DNA of 64,000 nt from Agarivorans albus (GCF_019670105.1 NZ_AP023032.1:4410001-4474000); one strand, 5' to 3'; shown: positions 49,267 through 59,573, counted from the first letter of the stretch. Made by a program: numbers and translations. The notes: generated by a model from the sequence alone, not told the origin.

Positions 49267-49448
49267 TGAAACCCATCACAGAGTGACACTTAATGTGAAT
49301 AAACATTATAGCTGTATGAAAAAGCATCATTGGTGAGTGTATCTTATAAGCCTAATCTGGTTCACGAGGAATGAGTTTTTGGGATTACCTCTACACCCTA
49401 CAATTAGCTAAAAAATATAAAACAAGCTATAAAGCAAGGAGCCAAAAC

Positions 49449-50441
49449 ATGAAAAAACTGACCACTCTATTGTGCGCAGTCGCGTTAGCCGTTTCCGCCC
49501 CAGTATTTGCCAAAACCGTTAAAATTGGTATGGCCATCGATGATCTTCGCTTAGAGCGCTGGCAAAAAGACCGAGACTTTTTTGTTGAGAAAGCCGAGGA
49601 ACTTGGTGCCAAAGTATATGTTCAATCGTCCAACAGTAATGAAACCGCCCAGATCTCTCAGATTGAGAACATGATTTCTCGTGGCGTAGACGTATTAGTC
49701 ATTATTCCCTACAACGGCAAAGTATTGTCTAACGTGATTGCGGAAGCTAAATCCGAAGGTATTCGGGTATTAGCCTACGATCGCTTGATCAACAATGCCG
49801 ATATCGATTTCTACTTGTCTTTCGACAATGAAAAAGTGGGCGAGCTACAAGCTCAAGCACTGATAGAGCGTAAAGCCGACGGAAACTTCTTCCTAATGGG
49901 CGGCTCACCGGTTGATAACAACGCTAAGTTATTCCGCCAAGGGCAGATGAACATACTGCAGCCACTGATCGACAAAGGTGATATTAAAGTGGTGGGTGAC
50001 CAATGGGTTGATGGCTGGTTAGCCGAGAATGCCCTAAAAATCATGGAAAATGCCTTAACTGCTAACGACAACAATATCGATGTGGTAGTTGCCTCTAACG
50101 ACTCTACTGCAGGTGGTGCGATTCAAGCATTAGACGCACAAGGTCTAGCTGGTAAGGTGCATATTTCTGGTCAAGACGCAGATTTAGCAGCCAGCCGCCG
50201 CGTGGTCGCGGGCACCCAAACCATGACCATTTACAAGCCAATTAAACTGCTCGCTACAACTGCAGCAGAGCTGGCAGTGCAAATGGGCAACGGCCAGATG
50301 CCAGAGTCCAACTCTAGCTTAAACAACGGTACTAAAGATGTACCTTCTTACCTACTTACGCCAATTCCTGTAGATAAGTCGAATATTGATCAAACAGTAA
50401 TTGCCGACGGCTTCCATAGCAAAGCAGACGTATATCAATAA
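49449..50441 (+). CDS. xylF: D-xylose-binding periplasmic protein XylF
   Basis: A 330-residue periplasmic binding protein, the same length as E. coli XylF. Signal peptide cleaved after PVFA near residue 22; mature start KTVKIGMAIDDLRLERWQ (in part). Family motifs VIIPYNG near 100 and ASNDSTAGGAIQAL near 220. ATG chosen because AAGGAG lies nine bases upstream and the signal peptide begins there. First gene of the xylose ABC importer. Confidence 0.95.
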   Translation: MKKLTTLLCAVALAVSAPVFAKTVKIGMAIDDLRLERWQKDRDFFVEKAEELGAKVYVQSSNSNETAQISQIENMISRGVDVLVIIPYNGKVLSNVIAEAKSEGIRVLAYDRLINNADIDFYLSFDNEKVGELQAQALIERKADGNFFLMGGSPVDNNAKLFRQGQMNILQPLIDKGDIKVVGDQWVDGWLAENALKIMENALTANDNNIDVVVASNDSTAGGAIQALDAQGLAGKVHISGQDADLAASRRVVAGTQTMTIYKPIKLLATTAAELAVQMGNGQMPESNSSLNNGTKDVPSYLLTPIPVDKSNIDQTVIADGFHSKADVYQ

Positions 50442-50468
50442 CCACAAAGCACTATTCACTACGCAGTA

Positions 50469-50500
50469 AAAAAGGGTGGGGCCAACGCCTCGCCCTTTTT
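50469..50500 (+). terminator. attenuator-like hairpin between xylF and xylG
   Basis: Arms AAAAAGGGTGGGGC (50469-50482) and GCCTCGCCCTTTTT (50487-50500) pair over 14 positions including two G-U wobbles, with loop CAAC. The T-run is part of the arm, so it looks like an intrinsic terminator, 13 bases before the xylG start codon. Confidence 0.75.
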
Positions 50501-50513
50501 ATTAGGAGTTAAG

Positions 50514-52037
50514 ATGAGCCAAAGCAGCTTATTGATGATGTCTGACATCGTTAAAAAATTCTCCGGAGTGATTGCGCTTAATGGGGTTAATTTCAATTTA
50601 GAACGTGGCGAAGTTGTCTCGCTTTGCGGCGAGAACGGCTCTGGGAAGTCCACCTTAATGAAGGTGCTAACCGGCGTTCACCCCCATGGTAGTTACGAAG
50701 GACAAATCATTTATAAAGGCGAGCCGCTTGTTTCGCGCAATATTCGCGATAGCGAGGCAAAAGGCATTGCCATCATTCACCAAGAGCTCACGTTAGTTAA
50801 AGAGCTGTCTATTCTAGAAAACATTTTTCTTGGTGCCGAAATCACCAGTTACGGGGTACTGGATCACAGTGCGATGTTTAAGCAAACCGAAGACTTGCTT
50901 AAACGGGTAAAACTTGATGTTTCGCCCGACACAGCTATTCGGGAATTAGGGGTTGGCCAACAGCAACTGGTAGAAATTGCCAAGGCCTTATCTAAAGAAG
51001 CCGAAGTATTAGTGCTAGATGAACCAAGTGCGCCACTAACAGAATCCGAAACTCGGGTACTGTTAGACATTGTTAAACAGCTACGCAGTGAAGGCGTGAG
51101 TTGTGTTTACATCTCCCACAAGCTCACCGAAGTGAAAGAAATTTCTGACCGAATCTGCATCATTCGCGATGGTGAGCACATTGGAACTCAAGATGCTAAA
51201 CACATGTCTACCGACGACATTATTAGCATGATGGTAGGCCGTGAGCTTAAACAGCTATTTCCCCGTGAAGAGCACCCTATTGGCGACGCGATCCTCAAAG
51301 TTGGGCCGGTTAACGCCCAATTGAGCAAGTCGTCCAATCTTAAACAAGTAGACCAAGTAAGTTTTAGTCTGCGTAAGGGTGAGATTTTGGGCGTGGCTGG
51401 TTTAGTGGGTTCGGGCCGTACCGAACTTATGCAGTGTTTATTTGGTTCTTACGAAGGCATTTACCAATGCCCTGTGGAACTAGATGGAAAACCGATAAAA
51501 ATTCGCCACAATCGAGATGCTTTAAATCACGGCATTGCCATGGTGCCAGAAGACCGTAAACGCCATGGCATTGTGCCAATTATGGGAGTGGGTCAAAACA
51601 TTACCCTAGCCGGTTTAAACATGTTTAGTGGCTTAGGCCAAACCGTCAATGAATCTGCTGAACAAGCAGCCATAGAACAATCCATTCAACGCCTTAAAGT
51701 AAAAACAGCATCCCCAGAGTTGGCCATAAAAAGCCTCAGTGGAGGCAACCAACAAAAAGCTATTTTAGCCAAATTCTTATTATTACAACCGCGTATTTTG
51801 ATCCTTGATGAACCCACAAGAGGCATCGATGTAGGGGCAAAGTATGAAATTTATAAGTTGATGTATCAATTGGTTAAACAAGGGATCAGCATCATTATGG
51901 TGTCCTCCGAATTGCCGGAAGTATTAGGCATTAGTGACCGAGTATTAGTGATGCATGAAGGTAAATTGAAAGGCCTTCTAGACAATCAAAACCTGAGCCA
52001 AGAAATGGTGATGGACTGCGCGTTGGCCGAGGAGTAA
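50514..52037 (+). CDS. xylG: D-xylose ABC transporter ATP-binding protein XylG
   Basis: A 507-residue double ATPase. First domain: Walker [10 protein letters not shown] near 43, signature region [10 protein letters not shown], Walker [11 protein letters not shown]. Second domain: degenerate GLVGSGRTE, signature LSGGNQQKA near 402, Walker [12 protein letters not shown]. This is the usual asymmetry of sugar importers. RBS AGGAG before ATG. Confidence 0.95.
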   Translation: MSQSSLLMMSDIVKKFSGVIALNGVNFNLERGEVVSLCGENGSGKSTLMKVLTGVHPHGSYEGQIIYKGEPLVSRNIRDSEAKGIAIIHQELTLVKELSILENIFLGAEITSYGVLDHSAMFKQTEDLLKRVKLDVSPDTAIRELGVGQQQLVEIAKALSKEAEVLVLDEPSAPLTESETRVLLDIVKQLRSEGVSCVYISHKLTEVKEISDRICIIRDGEHIGTQDAKHMSTDDIISMMVGRELKQLFPREEHPIGDAILKVGPVNAQLSKSSNLKQVDQVSFSLRKGEILGVAGLVGSGRTELMQCLFGSYEGIYQCPVELDGKPIKIRHNRDALNHGIAMVPEDRKRHGIVPIMGVGQNITLAGLNMFSGLGQTVNESAEQAAIEQSIQRLKVKTASPELAIKSLSGGNQQKAILAKFLLLQPRILILDEPTRGIDVGAKYEIYKLMYQLVKQGISIIMVSSELPEVLGISDRVLVMHEGKLKGLLDNQNLSQEMVMDCALAEE

Positions 52038-52042
52038 TAAAC

Positions 52043-53221
52043 ATGTCTAGTCAAGAAACAACTATCAGTGACACCAATACGAAGGTGGGCTTGATGAACA
52101 ATTTAAAGAAAATGAAGTTACAAGTATTGGTGATGTTTGCAGCTATCGCGGTAATTATGCTGTTTTTCTACTTCGCCACCGAGGGCAGCTATCTTACCCC
52201 ACGTAATATTTCTAACTTACTACGCCAAACGGCGATTACCGGCATACTTGCGATTGGCATGGTGTTTGTGATCATCTCGGCAGAGATTGATTTATCGGTT
52301 GGCTCGATGATGGGCTTATTGGGTGGCGCAGCCGCCATTATGGATGTGTGGTGGCAATTACCTTTACCGCTCACCATTGTGCTTACTTTAAGTGCTGGCT
52401 TTTTACTTGGCCTGTGGAATGGTTGGTGGGTAGCCTACCGCAAAGTACCATCGTTTATTGTTACGCTAGCCGGCTTACTGGCCTTTAGGGGGATTTTAAT
52501 CGGCATTACTGGCGGTAGCACGGTTGCTCCAACAACCCCAGATATGGGCATTATTGGCCAAAGCTACTTGCCAGATATGTTCTCACTAATCACCACTGTA
52601 GGTGCGTTAGCTGTCTTCTTTGCTTGGCAAGGCAAACTGCGTAAAACTCGCTCAGAGCACAAACTAAGCAATAACCCCGTCACTGGCGATATATTCAAGT
52701 TCGGCCTGATTGCCATCTTCGCCCTAGGCACAGTATTACTATTAAACGACTACCGCGGTGTTCCCACTCCCGTATTGTTGCTGGTTGTGCTGATGTTTGC
52801 CGCTGCCTTTATGGCCAAGAAAACCGCCTTTGGTCGCCGCATTTACGCCATTGGTGGCAATCTTGAAGCCAGCCGTTTATCTGGTATCAACGTTGAGCGC
52901 ACCAAGCTATCAGTATTTGCTATTAATGGCTTATTGGTGGGCGTGGCGGGCTTAATTTTGGCTTCACGTTTAGGCGCGGGTTCTCCATCTGCTGGTAACA
53001 TTGCCGAGTTAGACGCCATTGCGGCATGTGTGATTGGCGGTACCAGTTTAGCCGGTGGGGTGGGCACAGTATTTGGCGCAGTGATGGGCGCATTTATTAT
53101 GGCCAGTTTAGACAACGGCATGAGCATGATGGATGTACCAACATATTGGCAATCCATCATCAAAGGTAGCATCTTGCTATTGGCGGTTTGGATGGATGTA
53201 GCCAGTAAGAAGCGCGCTTAA
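52043..53221 (+). CDS. xylH: D-xylose ABC transporter permease XylH
   Basis: A 392-residue integral membrane permease of the ribose/xylose branch, about ten helices. Typical stretches are [17 protein letters not shown] near 75 and [15 protein letters not shown] near 332. Overall length is like E. coli XylH (393). Five bases after xylG. A hairpin follows. Confidence 0.95.
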   Translation: MSSQETTISDTNTKVGLMNNLKKMKLQVLVMFAAIAVIMLFFYFATEGSYLTPRNISNLLRQTAITGILAIGMVFVIISAEIDLSVGSMMGLLGGAAAIMDVWWQLPLPLTIVLTLSAGFLLGLWNGWWVAYRKVPSFIVTLAGLLAFRGILIGITGGSTVAPTTPDMGIIGQSYLPDMFSLITTVGALAVFFAWQGKLRKTRSEHKLSNNPVTGDIFKFGLIAIFALGTVLLLNDYRGVPTPVLLLVVLMFAAAFMAKKTAFGRRIYAIGGNLEASRLSGINVERTKLSVFAINGLLVGVAGLILASRLGAGSPSAGNIAELDAIAACVIGGTSLAGGVGTVFGAVMGAFIMASLDNGMSMMDVPTYWQSIIKGSILLLAVWMDVASKKRA

Positions 53222-53241
53222 ACTGATAATTTACCTAATAA

Positions 53242-53277
53242 AAGCCAGCCCTAACCTACAAGGCAAAAGGCTGGCTT
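53242..53277 (+). terminator. hairpin after xylFGH
   Basis: AAGCCAGCC / GGCTGGCTT, nine pairs with an 18-base loop. No T-run beyond TT, so moderate confidence as terminator. Confidence 0.5.
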
Positions 53278-53327
53278 AGCTAACAATCTTGGCTAAACTT
53301 AAACATTATTAACTAGCCAAAATCTCT

Positions 53328-53789
53328 ATGAGCACCGAACCACTTCACGGCGACTACCAGCTTTACCTACTCGACAACTTGCTAATAGCCAGCGCTCAAG
53401 GCGCCTGGAATCAAGCGGTTAGTGAACACTTTGCTGAGGACTTTAAACGTATTGGGCAATCACTAGCGGCGCCATGGGCACATTTAGTATTGTTAGAACA
53501 ATGGGAATTAGCAGTGCCAGAAGCAGAGCTGGCAATCAGTGAACTGCAGCAATGGTGCATTCAAACGGGAATGAGCCACGTGGCGCAAGTATTTAGTTTT
53601 TCACCACTCAAACAATACCAACTCCAGCGGATGCTACCTGCTGAACAACACTATACTAAACAGGTGTTTCTTGAAGTATCTAACGCGACTCAATGGCTGA
53701 GCCAACAAGGCTTTGAGGCAGCCAAAAGCTTCGAGCTAACAGACAATAAACCCAGTATGATTCAGCGTCATTTTGATAAGGTGGCTTAG
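53328..53789 (+). CDS. hypothetical protein
   Basis: A 153-residue soluble protein, no signal peptide or membrane segment, with alternating helices and strands. Its size and the early LLIASAQGAWN / LVLLEQWEL pattern loosely recall STAS-like domains, but I do not recognise the family. It converges on the diguanylate cyclase, overlapping its end by four bases. Confidence 0.55.
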   Translation: MSTEPLHGDYQLYLLDNLLIASAQGAWNQAVSEHFAEDFKRIGQSLAAPWAHLVLLEQWELAVPEAELAISELQQWCIQTGMSHVAQVFSFSPLKQYQLQRMLPAEQHYTKQVFLEVSNATQWLSQQGFEAAKSFELTDNKPSMIQRHFDKVA

Positions 53790-55516
53790 CCTATTGCCGA
53801 AGGTACATCTAAGGCGTAGTAGCTAAATTGGTTGCGCCCTTTAGACTTAGCTTGATACATCGCCGCATCGGCATTTCGCACCAATAGTTCTGGGTCATTG
53901 CCATCAGCAGGATACATGCTAATCCCTACGCTGGCGTAAACGGGCTGAATATGCACCCCTAAGCTTACTTCCTGGGCTAAACGACGCAGCACAGTATTCA
54001 CTACATCGTTGGCTTCTTCTGGCTCAGAAATTGACTCTAGAGCCAGCATAAATTCATCACCGGCAAAGCGGGCCACCGAATCGCCAGACCGGATAGAGTC
54101 TCGCAATACTGTTGCAACCTGCTTTAACAAGAGGTCGCCGGCTTCATGGCCTAAATTGTCGTTAACCTGCTTAAAGTTATCCAAATCGATAAACACCACC
54201 GCTAGGCTATTTTGTTCGGTTTGAGCGCGGTGAATCGAGCCTCGTAGCTGCTCCAAAAACAAACTGCGGTTAGGCAAACCCGTTAAGCTATCGTGGCTAG
54301 CCATGTGGCGCAGGTTAATCTCATTGTCTTTAAGCTCAACAATTTGCTTATTAATTTGCCGCGACATGGCTTTAAAGGTATTGGCCAATAAACCAATCTC
54401 ATCTTTACGCTCGCTAGGTAAAAGCTGGGCAGCAGGCAATTTACCTTTAGAAAAAGAGTTTACCGCTACCATCATATTGCGAATAGGCTGGGACAAAACC
54501 TTAGCAAATAACAGGGAGGTAAGTAGCCCAACTAAACTCAGCGCTAAACAAACTTTGATCATCGAGCCCGCTAACGAGTCCATAATATGGCTGAGACTAG
54601 GCAGTGGACTTGCTAGGCCCAGCACTGCCATTTTTGGACTAGATTTAGGTCCATAAAATAAGGGAGTGAAAGACACCGCTCGCTCATATTTGTAGACCGC
54701 GGAGGGGTCTAGCACAAAGGTTCTTGGCTGCAGATCATTAAACAGTACTTCCATCTGAGGGAAGTCACGTTGCATTAGATAGCGATGGCCAAAATGAAAA
54801 CCAAACTGTTTATCAGGATTTGGATTAACTAAATAGTCTCCTTTTTGGTTGGCTAAATAAATAGCCACACCTTCGGGCAAATCGGCCTGCATTTGGCTAA
54901 ACAGACTTTCCAAACCTACATTCACCACCACCAAACCGCGGGCTTTACCCTCAACATATACTGGCGAAGCAATTTTTAAGGTAGGTTGATGCTGGCCCAG
55001 CTCGACACCTTTTTCATTGTGAATATCTACATCTGACAAATAGCTCTCGCCGGCATTTAAACGCAAGGTACGAAAAACATAAGGATAATGCGCTTTTTCT
55101 TCCAAGCTTGCAGCGGGAATAGCTATCAAGCCATCACTTAGTCTATCGACTCGAATCAACTCGCGACCAAAATTGTCAGCACCAATAAAACGCACTTGGA
55201 AATAAGAAGGATTTAAACTTAACTTTTGCTTAAAAATATCTTTTAGCTGCTCTGAAAGTACCAGCTTATTGTCGGCCTCGAAGTAACCGGCCGTTTGCGG
55301 AATAGAACTTAAAAACAATACATCTTTGGTAATTTCATCAATGCTACTGCTAAATTCTCGGGTAAGGATTTGAGTGGTTGTGGCTAACTCTCGCTCGGCA
55401 CTTTCGGCTAACAACCCACGGCTTTCATGATAACTAACCGCGGCGGTAACCACCGACGCCAAAATACCAAAGCCAGCAAACCAAAGACCAAAACGAAGAG
55501 AAATGGAGTTGATCAT
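53786..55516 (-). CDS. membrane sensor diguanylate cyclase
   Basis: A 576-residue protein: membrane helix (about 10-29), a large periplasmic dCache-like sensor (about 30-315; motif FGRELIRVDR near 116), second membrane helix (about 316-338), HAMP (about 338-392) and GGDEF domain (about 400-568). The active site reads AGDEF at 485-489, a known active variant of GGDEF, with I-site RSGD at 476-479. Its start overlaps the stop of the binding-protein gene by four bases, so the two are coupled and probably work as a sensor pair. Confidence 0.9.
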   Translation of the reverse strand: MINSISLRFGLWFAGFGILASVVTAAVSYHESRGLLAESAERELATTTQILTREFSSSIDEITKDVLFLSSIPQTAGYFEADNKLVLSEQLKDIFKQKLSLNPSYFQVRFIGADNFGRELIRVDRLSDGLIAIPAASLEEKAHYPYVFRTLRLNAGESYLSDVDIHNEKGVELGQHQPTLKIASPVYVEGKARGLVVVNVGLESLFSQMQADLPEGVAIYLANQKGDYLVNPNPDKQFGFHFGHRYLMQRDFPQMEVLFNDLQPRTFVLDPSAVYKYERAVSFTPLFYGPKSSPKMAVLGLASPLPSLSHIMDSLAGSMIKVCLALSLVGLLTSLLFAKVLSQPIRNMMVAVNSFSKGKLPAAQLLPSERKDEIGLLANTFKAMSRQINKQIVELKDNEINLRHMASHDSLTGLPNRSLFLEQLRGSIHRAQTEQNSLAVVFIDLDNFKQVNDNLGHEAGDLLLKQVATVLRDSIRSGDSVARFAGDEFMLALESISEPEEANDVVNTVLRRLAQEVSLGVHIQPVYASVGISMYPADGNDPELLVRNADAAMYQAKSKGRNQFSYYALDVPSAIG

Positions 55517-56553
55517 GGCAGGCTCATCATCTGCAAGGTTTTGCCGCTAAGAATATTTTCCCAAAACTCACTGCGGCGTTGATGGTCTTCCACTTCTTCG
55601 AGCCAAATGATCTTGTCTTCTGGTAGCGAGCGAGTGTCTTGCACAATGGTATTCGCTAAGCCTTGGCGCTCGGTTAACAACTGGCTAACCCAAGGCTCTA
55701 AGGTGAAATCAATCCACTTATGGGCTAAGTCTTGGTTTTTTACACCACTCGACATTGCCCAGCAATCTAACCAAGCCAAGGCACCCTCTTGCGGGATAAC
55801 ATATCCAATGTCTGCGCCAGCATCTTGCAACTGTTTGAGCTGCTGAGCCCCATAGTTAGCAAATACTAAAGCTACCGACTCTTGATTATAAAACTCTGAG
55901 GCTTCTTCTGGAGAGCTATAAAAGGTTAATACATTACGTCTTAAAGCCAATAACTGCTCGGTGCTTAGTTTTAGCTGCTGATTTGTTTGCTGAAAAGGAT
56001 TCTCTACACCTAGAACCATGCCCGCTAATGTGTAGTTATGGGCACTGCCGTTGTACGCAAGAATCTTCCCTTGATACTGAGGATCCCACAATACATTCCA
56101 GCTAGTAGGCGGCTGTTCAAAATAGTTTTTATTGTAGATTAAGCCCATTTCAGAATAGGTATAGGGGATTGCGTATACCTGCTCATCTCGAGTAACCCCA
56201 GGGATATCCTGTAAAGACGTAAAACGAGGCAGTTGTTTGGCCATGTTGCCAATGGCTTGTGGATCTAACGGGCTAGCTAATTTGGCATCAATGTAGCGCT
56301 GTAACTCGGCAGTATTTACCGCAAAAACATCATAGTTCTCGCCATTTTTATGGCCCATTCTCAGCCACATTTCATCATCATTGGTTATGTAGCTAACTTT
56401 AACTTTAACCTTATAACGCTTTTCAAATGCCGCCACCATATCTGCATCGGCATAACCCGGCCAAGCCAAAACACGTAAATCCACCGGCTCAGCAGCAGAA
56501 GCGCAGTTAAACCCAGTAAAAACCAATAAAACGATAGATAGAAGTCGCAACAT
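55513..56553 (-). CDS. PotD/PotF-like polyamine-type binding protein
   Basis: A 346-residue periplasmic protein with signal peptide (cleavage near ASA, residue 20) and the spermidine/putrescine-binding fold: LAWPGYADADMVAAFEKRY (in part) and YAIPYTYSEMGLIYNK. No permease or ATPase partner is present. Instead it is coupled to a membrane diguanylate cyclase, as Vibrio NspS (also a PotD homologue) is to MbaA. A polyamine receptor role is inferred. Confidence 0.85.
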   Translation of the reverse strand: MLRLLSIVLLVFTGFNCASAAEPVDLRVLAWPGYADADMVAAFEKRYKVKVKVSYITNDDEMWLRMGHKNGENYDVFAVNTAELQRYIDAKLASPLDPQAIGNMAKQLPRFTSLQDIPGVTRDEQVYAIPYTYSEMGLIYNKNYFEQPPTSWNVLWDPQYQGKILAYNGSAHNYTLAGMVLGVENPFQQTNQQLKLSTEQLLALRRNVLTFYSSPEEASEFYNQESVALVFANYGAQQLKQLQDAGADIGYVIPQEGALAWLDCWAMSSGVKNQDLAHKWIDFTLEPWVSQLLTERQGLANTIVQDTRSLPEDKIIWLEEVEDHQRRSEFWENILSGKTLQMMSLP

Positions 56554-56710
56554 TCCTTGTTCCCTAATGCCCTAGGTATACCTTGTTAACCATCCAGATA
56601 ACTTATTAACAAGACCAATAAGTATACGATCCTTGTTTTATTTGTGAATAGAAAACTTATGCACCATCACACATAGATGAAACAAATCAAGCGGTGGTCA
56701 TTAGATCCTG

Positions 56711-57514
56711 CTATTTAGACTCGAGTGCTCGACCTAATGTTTCAAAGTACGGCAAAATACAACTACCAATTTGCGACAAATGCTGATCATCGGGATAGGC
56801 TCCCTGTTTGGCCAATTCTGTTTGTTTGGTGCCACTGACTAAATAGCTGTTTTTGATATCGTTACGACTTTGAATCCATGCTTCAAACGCCCGCGCCATC
56901 ATTTCTGTAGGTAAACTAAAATAACGTTGCCCTAACTGTTTATCTAAAGCGACTGAACGGCTTACATAGGGGTGTAGGTTTTGCCCTTGCTCACTTAAAA
57001 ACACTGCAGCAAACACCTGATCAAGCAGCTGATTTAAGGGATGGGGATATTGTTTCTCATCGGCTAACCAACGCGTAGAGGCAAACTCGTTGCGCCTGGC
57101 CGGCTGGCAAAACAACTTTTCAGCCATATAGTGATCAAATGCGTGCCACCACTCATGAGCTAATGCCCCGGCACCAGCGTTTTTAGCAAGCGCGAGGGTT
57201 TGACTTGCTGGCGCATAGTGAGCCTGCACATTAGCTTGCCCACCTGTACCAAAAGCCAAACTTAAGCTGCCTCTTAAACCTAAGGCAACTGGAGGTAGAT
57301 TAAGCAAAAACGCCAGATCGGCTAAAGCATCAAAAATTAGCTCTGCGGCGCGTTGTTTCTCTTGTTTATTAACCCAAGCGCCAATCGCTAAACCAGCAAA
57401 GCCAAAAGTTTGCTTAATGTCGGCGAAGTCCACGCTATCACCATGGCGGTAATCAGGACCACGCCGATAGTATTGGCGATTTAGCCCTACACCTGTGGTT
57501 TCATTTGCATGCAT
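56711..57514 (-). CDS. CLCA_X-type putative metallopeptidase
   Basis: A 267-residue protein with a zinc-metallopeptidase motif HEWWH (H120-E121-W-W-H124) followed by AFDHYMAEK. I place it in the CLCA_X group of proteins, related to LPD-type metallopeptidase-like domains; function is unknown. No signal peptide visible. No clear RBS before ATG 57514. Downstream (minus) of DUF805 gene and ModF; they may be co-transcribed. Confidence 0.7.
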   Translation of the reverse strand: MHANETTGVGLNRQYYRRGPDYRHGDSVDFADIKQTFGFAGLAIGAWVNKQEKQRAAELIFDALADLAFLLNLPPVALGLRGSLSLAFGTGGQANVQAHYAPASQTLALAKNAGAGALAHEWWHAFDHYMAEKLFCQPARRNEFASTRWLADEKQYPHPLNQLLDQVFAAVFLSEQGQNLHPYVSRSVALDKQLGQRYFSLPTEMMARAFEAWIQSRNDIKNSYLVSGTKQTELAKQGAYPDDQHLSQIGSCILPYFETLGRALESK

Positions 57515-57541
57515 TTATTGGCCAACACCACATAGTAAACG

Positions 57542-57913
57542 CTAAACAGCTTGAGCTTTAGGGTTTTCCCCATAAGCATTGGCTTCACTTTCGCTGTCAG
57601 ACAAAAAGAAAAATAACAGCACTAATACGCCAATAATTGGCAGGAGTAATATAAACAACCACCAACCACTACGCCCGGTATCATGCAGCCTGCGCACAGC
57701 CACTGCCAGAGAAGGTAGCAATACCGCCAAGGTGTAAATACTGCCCAATACCCCTAAGCCAGATTCAAGATTAACGGTTCCGGTAACTTGGTCAATAAAA
57801 CTTAATATCACTCCGATGATGCTGTTGAAAAGCACAAACATCCAATATTCTTTGCGTCGAGCGCGCCCATTAAACACCAGATATTTTTTAAGAACCGCTA
57901 TATACCAACTCAT
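57542..57913 (-). CDS. DUF805 membrane protein
   Basis: A 123-residue inner-membrane protein of the DUF805 family: N-terminal WYIAVLKKYLVFNGRARRKEYW (in part), then three to four helices and LRRLHDTGRSGWW-like motif (here VRRLHDTGRSGWW). C-terminus is polar. Function unknown for the family. Confidence 0.88.
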   Translation of the reverse strand: MSWYIAVLKKYLVFNGRARRKEYWMFVLFNSIIGVILSFIDQVTGTVNLESGLGVLGSIYTLAVLLPSLAVAVRRLHDTGRSGWWLFILLLPIIGVLVLLFFFLSDSESEANAYGENPKAQAV

Positions 57914-57961
57914 CTTATTACTCCTGTGAACTTGAGATTCATTTGCAGCATAGTGCCGCGC

Positions 57962-59389
57962 TCAAAGCGTACTTAGATGCACCGCGCCATCGGCAAAATC
58001 GATAAAGTGCTTAATGCTAGGCAAGGCATCATCTTGATGGTGAGTAACATACACTAGCTGACTAAGATTGTGTTTTGCCACTAATTCTAAGGCTTTTAAC
58101 ACCGTATTACGTTGTAAAAAATCTAGGCCTTGGCAGGGCTCGTCCAGCAATAATAGTTGCGGCCCTTTCACCAAGGCGCGAGCAATAATCAACAAACGCT
58201 GTTGCCCATAAGACAAACTTTTAAAGTAGTGTTTTTCTAAGTTAGCCAGACCAAATAGTTGTAACCATAAACGTGCTTGTTCAAGCTCAAGTTCACTGGC
58301 TTGTTGATAAACGCCAATAGAGTCGTACAGACCCGACAACACCACCTCAAGGGCACTACAGTTGACCCGATATTGTAAATGTAAGGCCGCCGAGACCATG
58401 CCAATATGCTGCTTAACTTGCCAGATACTTTCACCGCTGCCACGGCGAAATCCCATAACCTCTATTTGATTACTGTAACACTGTGGGTGGTCACCAAAAA
58501 TTAGATTCAACAAGCTGCTTTTTCCACAACCATTGGGGCCACGAACCTGCCAATGCTCACCGTAGTGTATTTGCCAATTTAAGCCACTAAACAATGTTTC
58601 ACCGGCATAACTCACCGAGCCTTGAGTAATCGCGAATAGGGGTGTAACTGGTTCTACTTGCTGAAACTCACGCAGAGCCTGCACAATGGCCAAGGATTGT
58701 TGCTCAGCTTGCTGTTCCATTTGCTGGCGCTCGGGATGCTGTAACCACTGCTCAATGGTGAGTTGCTGGCTTAGGCCTTGTTCATCAAGCACCGCTACAT
58801 GACTAATTGAAGCTGGCAACTCGTCATCACGTGAGCTAATGATCAATAGCTGACACTCTTTGGCTAGTTGTTCAAGCAGGGCGAGTAATTGCTGTTGATG
58901 GCGGAGATCTAAGCCGGCAAAAGGTTCGTCTAAAATCAACAATTGTGGTTGCTTAATCAGTGCTAAAGCCAGCATCAAGCGACGCGTTTCGCCAGTTGAT
59001 AACAAACGAAAACCGCGCTTAAGTAAATGGGTTAAATCGCACTGCTGGCTCACTCGCTCAAGTAAACGCGGCTCGGAACAGCCAGCTTCAAGCAACTCAA
59101 GTACTGTGTGCCCACTATCTATTTTATCGGTGAACTCACTGTCATCGTCGGCGAGTTCGCGCTCAAGCAAAGCCTGTTGCTGCTCTAAAGAGACTAAAGC
59201 TATACGCTGTGGTTGCTGGCTTAAGGTGGCCCGCTCGGCTGCTAAATCTCCCACCAACCAAGCACCCAACAAAGATTTACCGCTACCACTATGGCCAAAG
59301 ATCGCCCAGTGCTCGCCAGCTTTTAACTCCCAGCGTTTTATCGCCAACTGATGCTGACCAGCCAGTAAGTGTAAATCTTCAATAATCAT
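57962..59389 (-). CDS. modF: ModF-type double ABC ATPase
   Basis: A 475-residue soluble protein with two ABC ATPase domains and no membrane part. Domain 1: Walker A GHSGSGKS near 32, signature LSTGETRR near 130, Walker B LLILDEPFAGLD. Domain 2: Walker A GPNGCGKSS near 288, signature LSYGQQRLL, Walker B LLLLDEPCQGLD. The atypical signature pair matches E. coli ModF (490). ModF is linked to molybdate genes, but no mod transporter genes are near; its exact role is unclear. Confidence 0.85.
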   Translation of the reverse strand: MIIEDLHLLAGQHQLAIKRWELKAGEHWAIFGHSGSGKSLLGAWLVGDLAAERATLSQQPQRIALVSLEQQQALLERELADDDSEFTDKIDSGHTVLELLEAGCSEPRLLERVSQQCDLTHLLKRGFRLLSTGETRRLMLALALIKQPQLLILDEPFAGLDLRHQQQLLALLEQLAKECQLLIISSRDDELPASISHVAVLDEQGLSQQLTIEQWLQHPERQQMEQQAEQQSLAIVQALREFQQVEPVTPLFAITQGSVSYAGETLFSGLNWQIHYGEHWQVRGPNGCGKSSLLNLIFGDHPQCYSNQIEVMGFRRGSGESIWQVKQHIGMVSAALHLQYRVNCSALEVVLSGLYDSIGVYQQASELELEQARLWLQLFGLANLEKHYFKSLSYGQQRLLIIARALVKGPQLLLLDEPCQGLDFLQRNTVLKALELVAKHNLSQLVYVTHHQDDALPSIKHFIDFADGAVHLSTL

Positions 59390-59573
59390 TCAGCGCAACC
59401 ATCCGAAAGTCTTACATTTATTGGTAACTATTCTCGCTTAGACTGAAGCATTAATACACTGTATTGGGTTAATCAATTTGCTGAACTAGACTAAATCTAA
59501 CCGAGATTGAATTATTTATCGCAATACGCAGGTCTGTTAGTACAGATAAAAAGCAAAAGGAAGTGCCGTCACT

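Larger units (their letters stand above)
49033..49448. promoter_or_regulatory. xylFGH promoter region
   Basis: A 416-base gap. It contains an 11-bp hairpin TTTAAGTGAAA / TTTCACTTAAA just after menC (49052-49080, a possible menC terminator), an A/T-rich inverted repeat (49156-49186), and a palindrome AGAAAACGTTTTCT (49253-49266). An in-frame ATG at 49371 would give XylF a 26-residue extension before its signal peptide and is rejected as start. Confidence 0.6.

Noticed and set aside
49371-49448. N-terminal extension of XylF from an upstream ATG
   Set aside because: The 26 extra residues precede a good signal peptide; the ATG at 49449 has AAGGAG and gives the normal family length.
54046-54066. 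AGDEF instead of GGDEF in the cyclase at 53786, considered as a sign of inactivity
   Set aside because: AGDEF is a known active variant, and the I-site and flanking residues are intact.
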